Shown here piece after piece: positions 16,941 through 26,442 of a DNA stretch of 64,000 nt. Made by a program: the position numbers and the translations under genes. Each line of letters begins with the position of its first letter. Position 1 is the first letter of the stretch. The notes below the pieces were generated by a model. That model worked only from the letters and a program-made list of their open reading frames with translations, searched no databases and had not been told where the DNA came from. The DNA is from Streptomyces ficellus. GTDB taxonomy: Bacteria > Actinomycetota > Actinomycetes > Streptomycetales > Streptomycetaceae. The stretch is taken from contig NZ_CP034279.1 in the NCBI RefSeq assembly GCF_009739905.1, positions 2,170,001 through 2,234,000 on the forward strand, written 5' to 3'.

Positions 16941-17630
16941 ATGAGTGCAGCGAAGGCCCTGGTGGTCGACGACGATCCGGAGGTGCGGGCGGCCGTCGAG
17001 GACGGCCTGACGGTGGAGGGGTACGAGGTCCGGGGCGCGGCGGACGGTCTGGCGGCCCTCTCGGAGGTGGCCGCCTGGCAGCCGGACGTCATCGTGCTGG
17101 ACGTGATGATGCCGGTACTGGACGGGCTGGCGGTGTGCCGGCGGCTGCGCGCGCTCGGCGACCGTACGCCCGTGATCGTGCTGACCGCGCTGGACTCGGT
17201 GAGCGAGCGGGTCGACGGGCTGGACGCGGGCGCCGACGACTACCTGGTGAAGCCGTTCGCGCTGGACGAGCTGAGCGCACGGGTACGGGCGCTGCTGCGG
17301 CGTACGGCCCCGGAGCCGAGCGGCCCCGGAGCCGGGCTGTCGTTCGGGGACCTGGTGGTGGACCCGGCGACCCGGACGGGCACACGGGCGGGGCGCCAGC
17401 TGGAGTTCAGCCGCACCGAGTTCGCGCTGCTGGACCTGCTGTTGCGCCATCCGCGCCAGGTACTGCCGCGCGAGGTGATCCTGGAGCGGGTGTGGGGCCA
17501 GGACTTCGGCCCGGACTCCAACTCACTCGCGGTGTACGTCGGCTACCTCCGCCGCAAGCTGGAAGCCGGGGGCGAACCCCGCCTGGTCCACACCGTGCAC
17601 GGCGTCGGCTACCGGCTGGACGAGTCATGA
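16941..17630 (+). CDS. OmpR/PhoB-family response regulator
   Basis: The 229-residue product has a receiver domain at 1-120 (acidic pocket VVDDDPEV, phospho-acceptor Asp in VIVLDVMMP, LTALDS, YLVKPF) and a winged-helix DNA-binding domain at about 130-227 (SRTEFALLDLLLRHPRQVLPRE, VYVGYLRRKLE, VHGVGYRL). Start chosen at ATG 16941 because the receiver begins directly after it. Encoded upstream of its kinase and divergent from the MurG/LegB-like operon. The CTAAGAGG repeat in the shared upstream region suggests it regulates itself and possibly the glycan operon. Confidence 0.93.
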   Translation: MSAAKALVVDDDPEVRAAVEDGLTVEGYEVRGAADGLAALSEVAAWQPDVIVLDVMMPVLDGLAVCRRLRALGDRTPVIVLTALDSVSERVDGLDAGADDYLVKPFALDELSARVRALLRRTAPEPSGPGAGLSFGDLVVDPATRTGTRAGRQLEFSRTEFALLDLLLRHPRQVLPREVILERVWGQDFGPDSNSLAVYVGYLRRKLEAGGEPRLVHTVHGVGYRLDES

Positions 17631-17806
17631 GCGCGGCGGGGCGCGTGGCGGGGTGCGCGGCGGGGTGCGCCGCGCGGGCCTCGGTGCTCGCGGGACTGAA
17701 CCGGCCGGCGCCCCGGGTCGGCGGCAACGCGGGCACGTGGGCGGGCGGCCCCACCGGGAACGTTCCGGCGGGTGCGGGGTCCAGGTGGCACGGGGGTGTC
17801 CGGTGA
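17627..17806 (+). CDS. Possible 59-residue small protein between regulator and kinase
   Basis: An ATG overlaps the response-regulator stop (ATGA) and the reading frame ends in a TGA that overlaps the kinase GTG (GTGA), so it fills exactly the gap between two genes that normally abut. The product is Gly/Ala/Arg-rich with two Cys near the start and no recognisable domain or membrane segment. It could be a real coupled small gene, or a re-initiation path that lets ribosomes reach the kinase, or the relic of a shifted kinase start. Coding evidence is weak. Confidence 0.3.
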   Translation: MSAAGRVAGCAAGCAARASVLAGLNRPAPRVGGNAGTWAGGPTGNVPAGAGSRWHGGVR

Positions 17807-19221
17807 GTGCCCGGCGGCGGTTGGGGGCGCGGTGGCGGAGGCGGCGGCCGTTGCGTACCCGGCTGGCGGTGGCGGCTTCGGCGGCCGTCGCGGTGGTGGC
17901 CGTGGGGGTGTGCGCGGCGGCGTTCTTCGTCATCCGGTACGCGATGTACCACCAGCTCGACCTGAGCCTGACCCAGTCGGCGACGCGCGTGACGCAGGCG
18001 GACCGGGGCGAGCCGCCCGGGGTGCTGGCGGGCGAGTGCCGGTTCCTGTCGGCGCCGGCGTGCGCGCAGATCGTCCCGGCCCGGGCGCAGGACGACCCGC
18101 CGGGGCGGTACGTCCTGCCGGTCGCCGAGCCGGTGCGGGAGGTCGCCGCCGGGAGCCGGGCCCCGTACTACAGCAACATCACGCTCGCGGACGGGTATCC
18201 GGCACGGATGCTGACGACGACGTTCGGGGAGGGCAGGGCCCTTCAGGTGGCCCTGCGCGCCGACACGGTCGCCAAGGGCGTCCGGCAGGCGGCCGGGCTG
18301 CTCGCGGGGGTGGGAGCGGTGGGGGTGGTGCTGGCGGCGGCCCTGGGCTACGGCGTGTCCCGCACGGGCCTCGCCCCCGTCGCCCGGCTCACCGCGACGG
18401 CCGAGCGGATCGCCGCGACGCGCGACCCGCGGCACCGGATCGAGCTGCCGGAGGGGCCGCCCGGCCGGGAGGACGAGGTGACGCGGCTGGCGGGGACGTT
18501 CAACACCATGCTGGACGAGCTGGAGCGGTCGGTGACGGCCCAGCGGCGCCTGGTGGCGGACGCCTCGCACGAGCTGCGCACCCCGCTCACCGCCCTGCGG
18601 ACCAACGTGGAGCTGCTGGCGAAGGGCGAGCGGCTGTCGCCGGCGCAGCGGGAGCGGGCGTCGGCGGCGCTGGGCCGCCAGTTGCGCGAGGTGACCGGCC
18701 TGGTGGGCGACCTGATCGAGCTGGCGCGGGACGAGGAGCCGCGGCCGCTGGTGGAGGAGGTGCGCCCGGCGGCGCTGCTGGAGCACGCGGTGGGCACCGC
18801 GCGCAGGCACTGGCCGCAGGTCGCCTTCACGCTCCGGATCGACGACGCCGGGGCGGCCGTGACCCTGCCGGGCGTACCGTCCCGCCTGTCGCGGCTGCTC
18901 ACCAACCTGCTGGACAACGCGGCCAAGTTCAGCCCGCCCGGCGGGGCACCCGTGGAAGTGGAGTTCGCCGGGCGGGAGGTGACGGTACGGGACCACGGCC
19001 CGGGCATCGCGGCCGAGGACCTGCCGTACGTCTTCGACCGCTTCTACCGGGCCGAGTCGGCGCGCGCCCTGCCCGGTTCGGGTCTCGGGCTGGCGATGGC
19101 CCGTCAGATCGCCCGGGCGCACGGCGCCGAGCTGACCGCCGAGCGGGCGCCGGGCGGTGGCGCGCTGTTCCGGCTGACGCTGCCCGCGTCGCCGAGGCCG
19201 GTCACAGGGGGCGGTGCATGA
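17803..19221 (+). CDS. Sensor histidine kinase, partner of the 16941 regulator
   Basis: The 472-residue membrane kinase has a basic N-terminus, TM1 at about 24-46 (LAVAASAAVAVVAVGVCAAA), an extracytoplasmic sensor part of about 120 residues with two Cys, TM2 near 165-190, HAMP, the HisKA domain with DASHELRTPLTALRTN (phosphorylated His), and HATPase_c boxes NLLDNAAKF, DHGPGIA, FYRAE and GSGLGLA. GTG 17803 is chosen because MprB-like kinases begin with such an Arg-rich lead directly before TM1. Its 3' end overlaps the convergent acetyltransferase gene by 20 bp. Signal unknown. Confidence 0.92.
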   Translation: MSARRRLGARWRRRRPLRTRLAVAASAAVAVVAVGVCAAAFFVIRYAMYHQLDLSLTQSATRVTQADRGEPPGVLAGECRFLSAPACAQIVPARAQDDPPGRYVLPVAEPVREVAAGSRAPYYSNITLADGYPARMLTTTFGEGRALQVALRADTVAKGVRQAAGLLAGVGAVGVVLAAALGYGVSRTGLAPVARLTATAERIAATRDPRHRIELPEGPPGREDEVTRLAGTFNTMLDELERSVTAQRRLVADASHELRTPLTALRTNVELLAKGERLSPAQRERASAALGRQLREVTGLVGDLIELARDEEPRPLVEEVRPAALLEHAVGTARRHWPQVAFTLRIDDAGAAVTLPGVPSRLSRLLTNLLDNAAKFSPPGGAPVEVEFAGREVTVRDHGPGIAAEDLPYVFDRFYRAESARALPGSGLGLAMARQIARAHGAELTAERAPGGGALFRLTLPASPRPVTGGGA

Positions 19222-19699
19222 CGTGCAGTCCGACGTACCCGGCGGTGGGGTGGTGGAAGGCCTCCGGGACCGTGCCGACGATCCGGAACCCGAGCCGCTC
19301 GTACAGCCGGACCGCGTGGGTGTTGGTCTCCACGACCGCGTTGAACTGCATGCCCCGGTAGCCGGCTTCCCGTGCCCACTCCAGCGTGTGCTCGACGAGC
19401 GCCCGGCCGATGCCCCGGCCGCCGTGCGCGGGGTCGGTCATGTAGCTGGCGCTGGCGACGTGCCCGCCGTTGCCGGCCTGGTTGCGGTTCATCTTGGCGG
19501 TGCCGAGGACCGCGCCGGTCTCGTCGTCGACGGCGACGACCGTGCGGTTCGGGGCGGCCAGCAGCCACCAGCCGCGGCCCTCCTCCTCCCCCAGGTCGAG
19601 CGGAAAGGTGAAGGTGTCGCCGGCGGCGACGATCTTGTGGAAGAAGGGCCAGATGGCGGGCCAGTCGCCGGCGCCGGCTTCCCTGATGGTGAAGGTCAT
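19202..19699 (-). CDS. GNAT-family N-acetyltransferase
   Basis: The 165-residue product has the acetyl-CoA-binding pattern of GNAT enzymes: VVAVDDETGAVLGTAKMNRNQ (beta-4), MTDPAHGGRGIGRALVEHTLEWA (motif A, the R/Q-x-x-G-x-G/A loop), then FNAVVETNTHAVRLYERLGFRIVG (motif B). This resembles the phosphinothricin/L-amino-acid acetyltransferase-like branch. The acceptor is unknown. It overlaps the convergent kinase gene by 20 bp, so its 3' end is within that coding sequence. No operon partner. Confidence 0.88.
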   Translation of the reverse strand: MTFTIREAGAGDWPAIWPFFHKIVAAGDTFTFPLDLGEEEGRGWWLLAAPNRTVVAVDDETGAVLGTAKMNRNQAGNGGHVASASYMTDPAHGGRGIGRALVEHTLEWAREAGYRGMQFNAVVETNTHAVRLYERLGFRIVGTVPEAFHHPTAGYVGLHVMHRPL

Positions 19700-19718
19700 C
19701 CGTCCAGCATGCCCGCCC

Positions 19719-19749
19719 TTGACCTCACGCGCAGTCGAGTTCCTACGGT
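19719..19749 (+). promoter_or_regulatory. Leaderless promoter of the 19756 gene
   Basis: TTGACC at 19719-19724, a 19-bp spacer and TACGGT at 19744-19749; the ATG follows after six bases, with no ribosome-binding site. Confidence 0.45.
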
Positions 19750-19755
19750 GCGGTC

Positions 19756-20043
19756 ATGACCACGATCACGGAGTACTCGACCGGGGACCTGGCCGCCCAG
19801 CCCGCCGGGGCGTGTACCGGTCTCGCGTACCGCGCCGTCGTCGGCGCCCTGCGTGCCGAGTCGCCGGAGGGCACCTTCACGCTCACGGCCGCCGGCGAGG
19901 CGGGCCGCGCCCGCGCCCGGGAGCGGAACGCCGTGGTGCACGCGCGGACGCACGCGGGGATCCCCGCCGAGGAGTACGCGGCCGCCGTGAACGTCCTGCG
20001 CCGTCTCATCGCGAACCTGGGTGGCGACGCCGACCTCCCGTAG
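19756..20043 (+). CDS. Small hypothetical protein
   Basis: A 95-residue product I do not recognise. The middle is basic (AGRARARERNAVVHART) and the end is helical (EEYAAAVNVLRRLIANLGGD), a pattern seen at the C-termini of some MarR-like proteins, but no full winged helix is present. There is no signal peptide. A good -10/-35 pair sits immediately upstream with a leaderless arrangement, which supports a real gene. It ends tail to tail with the next gene, overlapping it by 38 bp. Confidence 0.55.
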   Translation: MTTITEYSTGDLAAQPAGACTGLAYRAVVGALRAESPEGTFTLTAAGEAGRARARERNAVVHARTHAGIPAEEYAAAVNVLRRLIANLGGDADLP

Positions 20044-20416
20044 TCCCGGGCGCCGGTACGTACCGGGCGGGCGGGCCCTCCTCCGGCGGGAGGAGCCCCG
20101 CCCGGACGAGGGCGGCCCGGCCGGCCATCTCGCCGGCCCGCCGGAAGCCCCACTCGGAGGAGTCGACCTCGTGGTACCGGCCGTGGGTGAGCAGGACGGC
20201 GGCCGCGGTGCCGCCGAGCCCGGCCAGGATGCCCTCCCACAGAGGCGCGACGAACTCCGGCGGCAGCAGCTTCGCCGGGACCAGGTTGAGGAACTCGCTC
20301 TCCCCGTCCGGTCCCGGCGGCTCGAAGTCGGCGTCGAACAGGGCGAACGGCCCGCAGGCCCCCACGAACCAGTAGCGGACGGCGACGCCGGGAACCGGTA
20401 CGGGGAGGCCTGCCAT
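20006..20416 (-). CDS. Hypothetical protein
   Basis: The 136-residue product is acidic in its first half, with aromatic and Pro-rich stretches (VRYWFVGACGPFALFDADFEPPGPDGE, LLPPEFVAPLWEGI) and an Arg-rich extreme C-terminus. I recognise no domain. It begins 35 nt after the icmA stop on the same strand, so it may be the last gene of that operon. The 3' end overlaps the opposite-strand 95-residue gene, so one of the two annotated ends could be wrong. Confidence 0.5.
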   Translation of the reverse strand: MAGLPVPVPGVAVRYWFVGACGPFALFDADFEPPGPDGESEFLNLVPAKLLPPEFVAPLWEGILAGLGGTAAAVLLTHGRYHEVDSSEWGFRRAGEMAGRAALVRAGLLPPEEGPPARYVPAPGTTGGRRRHPGSR

Positions 20417-20451
20417 GGGCGCACCCTATCGGCGCGACAGAGGGACGCGCC

Positions 20452-22152
<1,701 letters not shown>

Positions 22153-22159
22153 ACCGTCG

Positions 22160-22189
22160 AATTTACTAGGACGTCCTAGTAAATGTCGA
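22160..22189 (-). promoter_or_regulatory. icmA leaderless promoter with a 24-bp operator palindrome
   Basis: On the minus strand, TCGACA (22189-22184), an 18-bp spacer and TAAATT (22165-22160), then seven bases to the icmA ATG. Positions 22161-22184 are a perfect palindrome with half-site ATTTACTAGGAC, filling the spacer and most of the -10 box. A bound dimer would block RNA polymerase. Confidence 0.75.
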
Positions 22190-22233
22190 TGGGAGACCGC
22201 CGTACGCGTGCCGTACGGCGGTCTCGGAGGTCG

Positions 22234-22569
22234 TTACGCCTTGGCGGGCGCGGGCGCGGCGTCACCGGCGAGCAGCGGCTCGACGTCCCGCGTGACCTGG
22301 CGTTCCACGAAGAAGGCGGCGAAGGGGATCGTGCCGGAGAGCAGGATCCACAGGAGCTTTCCGAACTTCCACCGGGCCTTGGAACCCAGGTCGAAGGCGA
22401 AGATCAGGTAGATGATATAGAGGACGCCGTGGGCCTGCGAGACCATGAAGGTCACGTCCTCGCCCGTGTCGAACCCGTACTTGAACACCATGCACGTGCA
22501 GAGCACGAGCAGCATGACGGCGGTCACATAGGCCATGACCCGGTAGCGGGTCAGCACGCTCCTCTTCAT
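22234..22569 (-). CDS. DUF3817 membrane protein
   Basis: The 111-residue product has three hydrophobic helices (YRVMAYVTAVMLLVLCTCMVF, an AHGVLYIIYLIFAF segment, and LLWILLSGTIPFAAFF), with the DUF3817 pattern of an H-G-x-L-Y in the second helix and P-F-x-x-F in the third. Start chosen at ATG 22569 (MKRSVLTRYR); longer upstream readings are hydrophilic and unlike the family. It lies between the MarR gene (62 nt) and icmA (81 nt) on the same strand. Function unknown; a second DUF3817 gene occurs at 28716-29060. Confidence 0.85.
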   Translation of the reverse strand: MKRSVLTRYRVMAYVTAVMLLVLCTCMVFKYGFDTGEDVTFMVSQAHGVLYIIYLIFAFDLGSKARWKFGKLLWILLSGTIPFAAFFVERQVTRDVEPLLAGDAAPAPAKA

Positions 22570-22631
22570 GACGACGAGCGTAACCGCCCGTTCCGGGCGA
22601 TCTTCGCGCGGGACCCCCTCCACCAGGCGGG

Positions 22632-23141
22632 TCATTTCTCCTCGAAGTCGTGCGCCGCGATCCGCAGCGGCCGCAGCATCGCGAAGATCTCGCCGCACTC
22701 CTCGGCGTCGTACACCCCGAGGCCGAAGTCCATCGCCATCAGGTCCGAGGTGGCCGCCTCGACGACCTCGCGGCCCTTGTCGGTGATGGAGGCGAGGGTG
22801 CCGCGCCCGTCGTTGGGGTTGGGGCGCTTGGCCACCAGCCCCGACTTCACCAGCCGGTCCACCGTGTTCGTCACCGACGTGGGGTGGACCATCAGCCGCT
22901 CGCCGATCTTGGACATCGGCAGCTCGCCCTCCTTGGAGAAGGTGAGCAGCACCAGCGCCTCGTACCGGGCGAAGGTCAGGCCGTAGGGCTTGACCACCGC
23001 GTCGACCTCCGCGAGCAGGATCTGGTGTGCGCGCATGATCGAGGTGATGGCGCCCATGGAGGGGACCGGCCCCCAGCGGCGCTGCCAGAGCTCGTCGGCA
23101 CGGGCGATGGGGTCGAAGGGGAGACTGAGCGGTTTCGGCAC
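22632..23141 (-). CDS. MarR-family regulator upstream of icmA
   Basis: The 169-residue product has a MarR winged helix: LTFARYEALVLLTF, ELPMSKIGERLMVHPTSVTNTVDRLVKSGLV (recognition helix), and the DGRGTLASITDKGRE wing. The start is GTG 23141, seven bases after a TAAGGT box, hence probably a leaderless message. Two genes downstream is icmA, whose promoter holds a 24-bp palindrome; MarR dimers bind such sites, so it is the first candidate repressor. Ligand unknown; an acyl-CoA would fit the context but is inferred. Confidence 0.9.
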   Translation of the reverse strand: MPKPLSLPFDPIARADELWQRRWGPVPSMGAITSIMRAHQILLAEVDAVVKPYGLTFARYEALVLLTFSKEGELPMSKIGERLMVHPTSVTNTVDRLVKSGLVAKRPNPNDGRGTLASITDKGREVVEAATSDLMAMDFGLGVYDAEECGEIFAMLRPLRIAAHDFEEK

Positions 23142-23148
23142 GCCGTCG

Positions 23149-23177
23149 ACCTTACCGACTGGTCACATGCTGGTCAG
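23149..23177 (-). promoter_or_regulatory. Leaderless promoter of the MarR gene
   Basis: Minus strand: CTGACC (23177-23172), a 17-bp spacer, TAAGGT (23154-23149), then seven bases to the GTG start. A TGACCAG direct repeat lies across the -35 and spacer. Confidence 0.5.
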
Positions 23178-23301
23178 CCCCGTCTCGCGGTTCGGTCCCC
23201 GGGCCGCCGCGACCCGGTGTCGCAGCCCAGCGGCTTGTGTCTGTTATGTCACGATTGCCCGGTCTGTTTGTCACTGGTTCACCGCCACACGAGGGGGCTG
23301 G

Positions 23302-24345
23302 ATGTCCGGCCGCAGATCGCTCCGCGTACGCACCACCCTTCACCTGGCGGCCGCCTCCTGCGCCCTGGCGCTGACCGCCGCCGGCTGCGCGCCCCCCGGC
23401 GACGCCGGCGCCCAGGGCAAGGAGGGGCCCGCCCACGAGCCCGTCGGCCGCGCGGCACCCGCCAAGGGCTCGCCCTACTGGACCGACCCGCAGAGCCCCG
23501 CCGCCCGCCAGGTCGAGGAGTACGAGGCCCAGGGCCGGACCGGGGACGCCAAGCTGCTGCGGCGGATCTCCGAACGGCCCGCCGCGCAGTGGCCCGCCTG
23601 GAACGGTCCGGCGCCCGACATCCGGCGGGCCGTACGCGGGGCGGCGCCCGGCAAGCAGAAGGTCGTCCTCGTCGCGTACAACATCCCCCACCGCGACTGC
23701 GGCATGTACTCCAAGGGCGGGGCGGCGAGCGCCGAGGCCTACCGGGACTGGATCGGCGAGTTCGCCCGGGCCATCGGCGACGCGCCCGCCGTCGTCGTAC
23801 TGGAGCCGGACGCCGTGCCGCACATGGTGGACGGCTGCACGCCCGCGCAGTACCACGAGGAGCGCTACGGGCTGCTCGCCGAGGCGGTCGGCCGCCTGAA
23901 GCGCCAGCCGCACACCCGCGTGTACCTGGACGCCGGCAACCCCGCCTGGATCAAGGACCCGGGCAAGCTGGTGGAGCCGCTGCGGCGGGCCGGCCTCACC
24001 GAGGCGGACGGCTTCGCGCTGAACGTGTCGAACTTCCAGACCACCACGTCGGTCACCGCCTTCGGGGCCCAGCTGTCCGCGCTGCTCGGCGGCGCCCACT
24101 TCATCGTCGACACCAGCCGCAACGGCGCCGGCCCGCTCGCCGGGGACGGCGAGGAGGCGTGGTGCAACCCGCCCGGCCGGGCGCTCGGCACACCCCCGAC
24201 CGAGGACACCGGTGACGAGCGGGTCGACGCCTACCTGTGGATCAAGCGGCCGGGCGAGTCCGACGGCACCTGCCGGGGCGGCCCGGCGGCCGGGACCTGG
24301 TGGCCGGAGTACGCCCTGGGCCTGGCGCGCCGCGCCAAGGCCTGA
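23302..24345 (+). CDS. cslZ: Secreted GH6 endoglucanase-like lipoprotein (CslZ)
   Basis: The 347-residue product has a lipoprotein signal (LALTAAGC, Cys at about 29), then a glycoside hydrolase family 6 catalytic domain. Visible family motifs: NIPHRDCGMYSKGG, VVLEPDAVPHM (catalytic Asp), YLDAGNPAW, LNVSNFQTT, IVDTSRNGAG, WCNPPGRALG and DAYLWIKRPGESDG. The ATG has GAGGGGG upstream. It is convergent to glxA and cslA, which supports the role of CslZ, the glucanase of the Streptomyces tip glycan system that trims or releases the beta-glucan made by CslA. No cellulose-binding module is present, so the anchored form would act at the cell surface. Confidence 0.9.
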   Translation: MSGRRSLRVRTTLHLAAASCALALTAAGCAPPGDAGAQGKEGPAHEPVGRAAPAKGSPYWTDPQSPAARQVEEYEAQGRTGDAKLLRRISERPAAQWPAWNGPAPDIRRAVRGAAPGKQKVVLVAYNIPHRDCGMYSKGGAASAEAYRDWIGEFARAIGDAPAVVVLEPDAVPHMVDGCTPAQYHEERYGLLAEAVGRLKRQPHTRVYLDAGNPAWIKDPGKLVEPLRRAGLTEADGFALNVSNFQTTTSVTAFGAQLSALLGGAHFIVDTSRNGAGPLAGDGEEAWCNPPGRALGTPPTEDTGDERVDAYLWIKRPGESDGTCRGGPAAGTWWPEYALGLARRAKA

Positions 24346-24480
24346 CGGCGCGGGGCGCGGGGCGCCCCGGCCCGCGGTCACGGCGCCCCGGCCGCCACCC
24401 CGCCCCACCGGCCGACCGGCCGACCGCCACGAGTCGGCCACCCGGGCGGGCGAACGGCGGGCTGAGCGACCGTCCGGCCC

Positions 24481-26439
24481 TCACGCCACCTGGACCCACT
24501 TCGCCACCGACGGCCGGCCGGCGTCGTCCACGACGAACAGCATGTACCAACCGGGCGGGACGAGGGTCCTGTCCAGCGGCGCCCGCACCGTCACCGTGCC
24601 CTTCCCCTTGGTCAGGCCCAGCTCGACCGAGCGCTGTTCCACGTCCGTCGTGTGCGTGACCGCACTGGGCCGCATCAGCCGCGCCTTGGTGATGCGGGAG
24701 GCGTCCTTGGTGCGGAAGGTGGCCCGGCCGTCGCGGTCGAGCCTGTCGGGGCCCGTGCCGAGCACCGGCCGGGCCTCGGCGCCGCCACCGTGCAGGTACG
24801 GCGGGGTGAAGATCTCCACGCGCTGCTCGAAGGTCCCCAGCTTGGTGTTGTCCTTGTCGTCGAAGAGCGGGTCGGAGCCGAAGGTCGCCACCCGCCCGTC
24901 CGGCAGCAGCAGCGCCTCGGAGTGGTAGTTGCGGCCGACGGTCGGCTCGGCGGCCTCCCGGAAGGAGTTGCTCGCCGGGAGGTAGAACTGCGCCTTGAGG
25001 ATGTCGCTGCCGCTGCGGCCCCGGTACTTCTCGGACCCGCCGGTGGTGAAGACGGTGTCGTCGGGGAGGAGCACGCTGCTGAGGTAGCGGGTGCCCTGGG
25101 GCAGGGAGGGGCCGTTGCGGAACGCGGGCCGGGGCGCCTTGAGGTCGATGAGCGCGGTGCGGCCGGTGGCCAGGGGCGACTCGCCCACCCCGCCGCCGCC
25201 GAGCACCATCAGCTTCTGGTCCTGGGCGGGCGCCAGCAGCAGGGAGGCGGAGGTCTCCAGCTGGTCGGGGTCGGTGATGTTCCCGATCTCCTGGAAGGTG
25301 TTCTTCTTCAGGTCCCACAGGCCGGGCACGCGGCCCTTCTCGGCGGGCCCGTAACCGGCGTTGGAGCCGGTGTAGAGGAGCTTGCCGCCCTGGGTGAGGA
25401 AGAGCGCGGGGTAGGTCGGGAAGTAGCGGAAGGGCCCCTTGGTCCACTTCTTCGTCCTGGGGTCGTAGATCTCGTTGTCGCCCGGTACGACGTCGCCGAC
25501 GTCGTTGAGGCCGGAGACGGCGAGTACCTTGCCGTCCTGGAGCGTCACCAGGGTGGGGTACCAGCGGGCGTCCTTCATGGGCGCGACGGGGACGTACTTC
25601 TCGGCCTTGGGGTCGAACTCGTACGCCGCCTTGATGCCCTGGAAGTCCTGCTTCTCGGTGGTGAGCTTCTGGGCGATGCCGTAGACGTTGTTCGCGTCCT
25701 TGCCCTTGAGGCCGAGGACCTTGTACTGGGCGGCCTCGGTGGTCAGCGCCTTGGGGCCCTCCTTGCGGGCCTCGACGAAGACCCGCGCCTCGGCGGCGGT
25801 GACCTTGGTCTCCCAGGGCTTCATCTGGCCGCTGGTGAAGTACGAGATCTTGAAGTCGCGCTTCGCCTTCGGCACGGTCACGTCGAACTTGGAGACGTAC
25901 TCGACGCCGGTGGGCGAGCGGAAGACGGTGCCCTTCTTGAGGGTGACGGCCCGGTCCGGGCTCTCGTTCTTGACGCGCATGCCGCCGCCGGCGCGCTTCA
26001 CCGCGCCGTCGAGGACCTCGTAGCGGGCGGTGCCGCCGGCCACCAGCAGCCGGCCGTCGGGCAGCTGGCTGTGGCCCGCGCAGAAGAAGTCCTCCGGGGT
26101 CGGGATCCTCTTGTAGGTGTTCTTGACCGGGTCCCACAGGACGGTCTCGAAAGTGCCCGCGTCGAACTTCTTCTGGTTGTTCCCGGAGCCCGCGATGAGC
26201 AGCACCTTGCCGGTGCGGAGGAGGGCGGCGTGGATGGCGTTGAGCCGGAAGTCGCCGGGCACGTCGAGCTGCTGCCAGGAGCCGTACTTCGCCTTGTAGC
26301 CGGGCTGGGAGATCTTGTACGCGTGGTACTTCTCCTGGGCGAAGGAGAGCGCGGCCGGTGCGTTCAGACCGGCGAGCAGCAGGACCGCCCCGCCTCCCAG
26401 CAGGGTCTTCTTCAGTTTTTTCGACGGCCGGTAGGCCAT
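24481..26439 (-). CDS. glxA: Mononuclear copper radical oxidase GlxA
   Basis: The 652-residue product is a galactose-oxidase-like enzyme needed with CslA for hyphal-tip glycan deposition in S. lividans and S. coelicolor. It has an N-terminal membrane anchor (about 12-33), a kelch-type propeller, and a C-terminal DUF1929 domain. Active-site elements: Cys120 in EDFFCAGHSQ (thioether Cys), a Trp-Tyr pair at 293-294, Tyr505-His506 in GRNYHSEAL (axial Tyr and copper His), and His596 in AVTHTTD. Its start is three nt after the cslA stop, so the two are translated together. Confidence 0.95.
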   Translation of the reverse strand: MAYRPSKKLKKTLLGGGAVLLLAGLNAPAALSFAQEKYHAYKISQPGYKAKYGSWQQLDVPGDFRLNAIHAALLRTGKVLLIAGSGNNQKKFDAGTFETVLWDPVKNTYKRIPTPEDFFCAGHSQLPDGRLLVAGGTARYEVLDGAVKRAGGGMRVKNESPDRAVTLKKGTVFRSPTGVEYVSKFDVTVPKAKRDFKISYFTSGQMKPWETKVTAAEARVFVEARKEGPKALTTEAAQYKVLGLKGKDANNVYGIAQKLTTEKQDFQGIKAAYEFDPKAEKYVPVAPMKDARWYPTLVTLQDGKVLAVSGLNDVGDVVPGDNEIYDPRTKKWTKGPFRYFPTYPALFLTQGGKLLYTGSNAGYGPAEKGRVPGLWDLKKNTFQEIGNITDPDQLETSASLLLAPAQDQKLMVLGGGGVGESPLATGRTALIDLKAPRPAFRNGPSLPQGTRYLSSVLLPDDTVFTTGGSEKYRGRSGSDILKAQFYLPASNSFREAAEPTVGRNYHSEALLLPDGRVATFGSDPLFDDKDNTKLGTFEQRVEIFTPPYLHGGGAEARPVLGTGPDRLDRDGRATFRTKDASRITKARLMRPSAVTHTTDVEQRSVELGLTKGKGTVTVRAPLDRTLVPPGWYMLFVVDDAGRPSVAKWVQVA

Positions 26440-26442
26440 GGG

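Noticed and set aside
14765..17092. One 775-codon gene covering the LegB-like and MurG-like genes
   Set aside because: The first 448 codons are a high-GC read-through in a different frame from MurG. The true LegB-like start is the ATG at 15748, overlapping the MurG-like stop.
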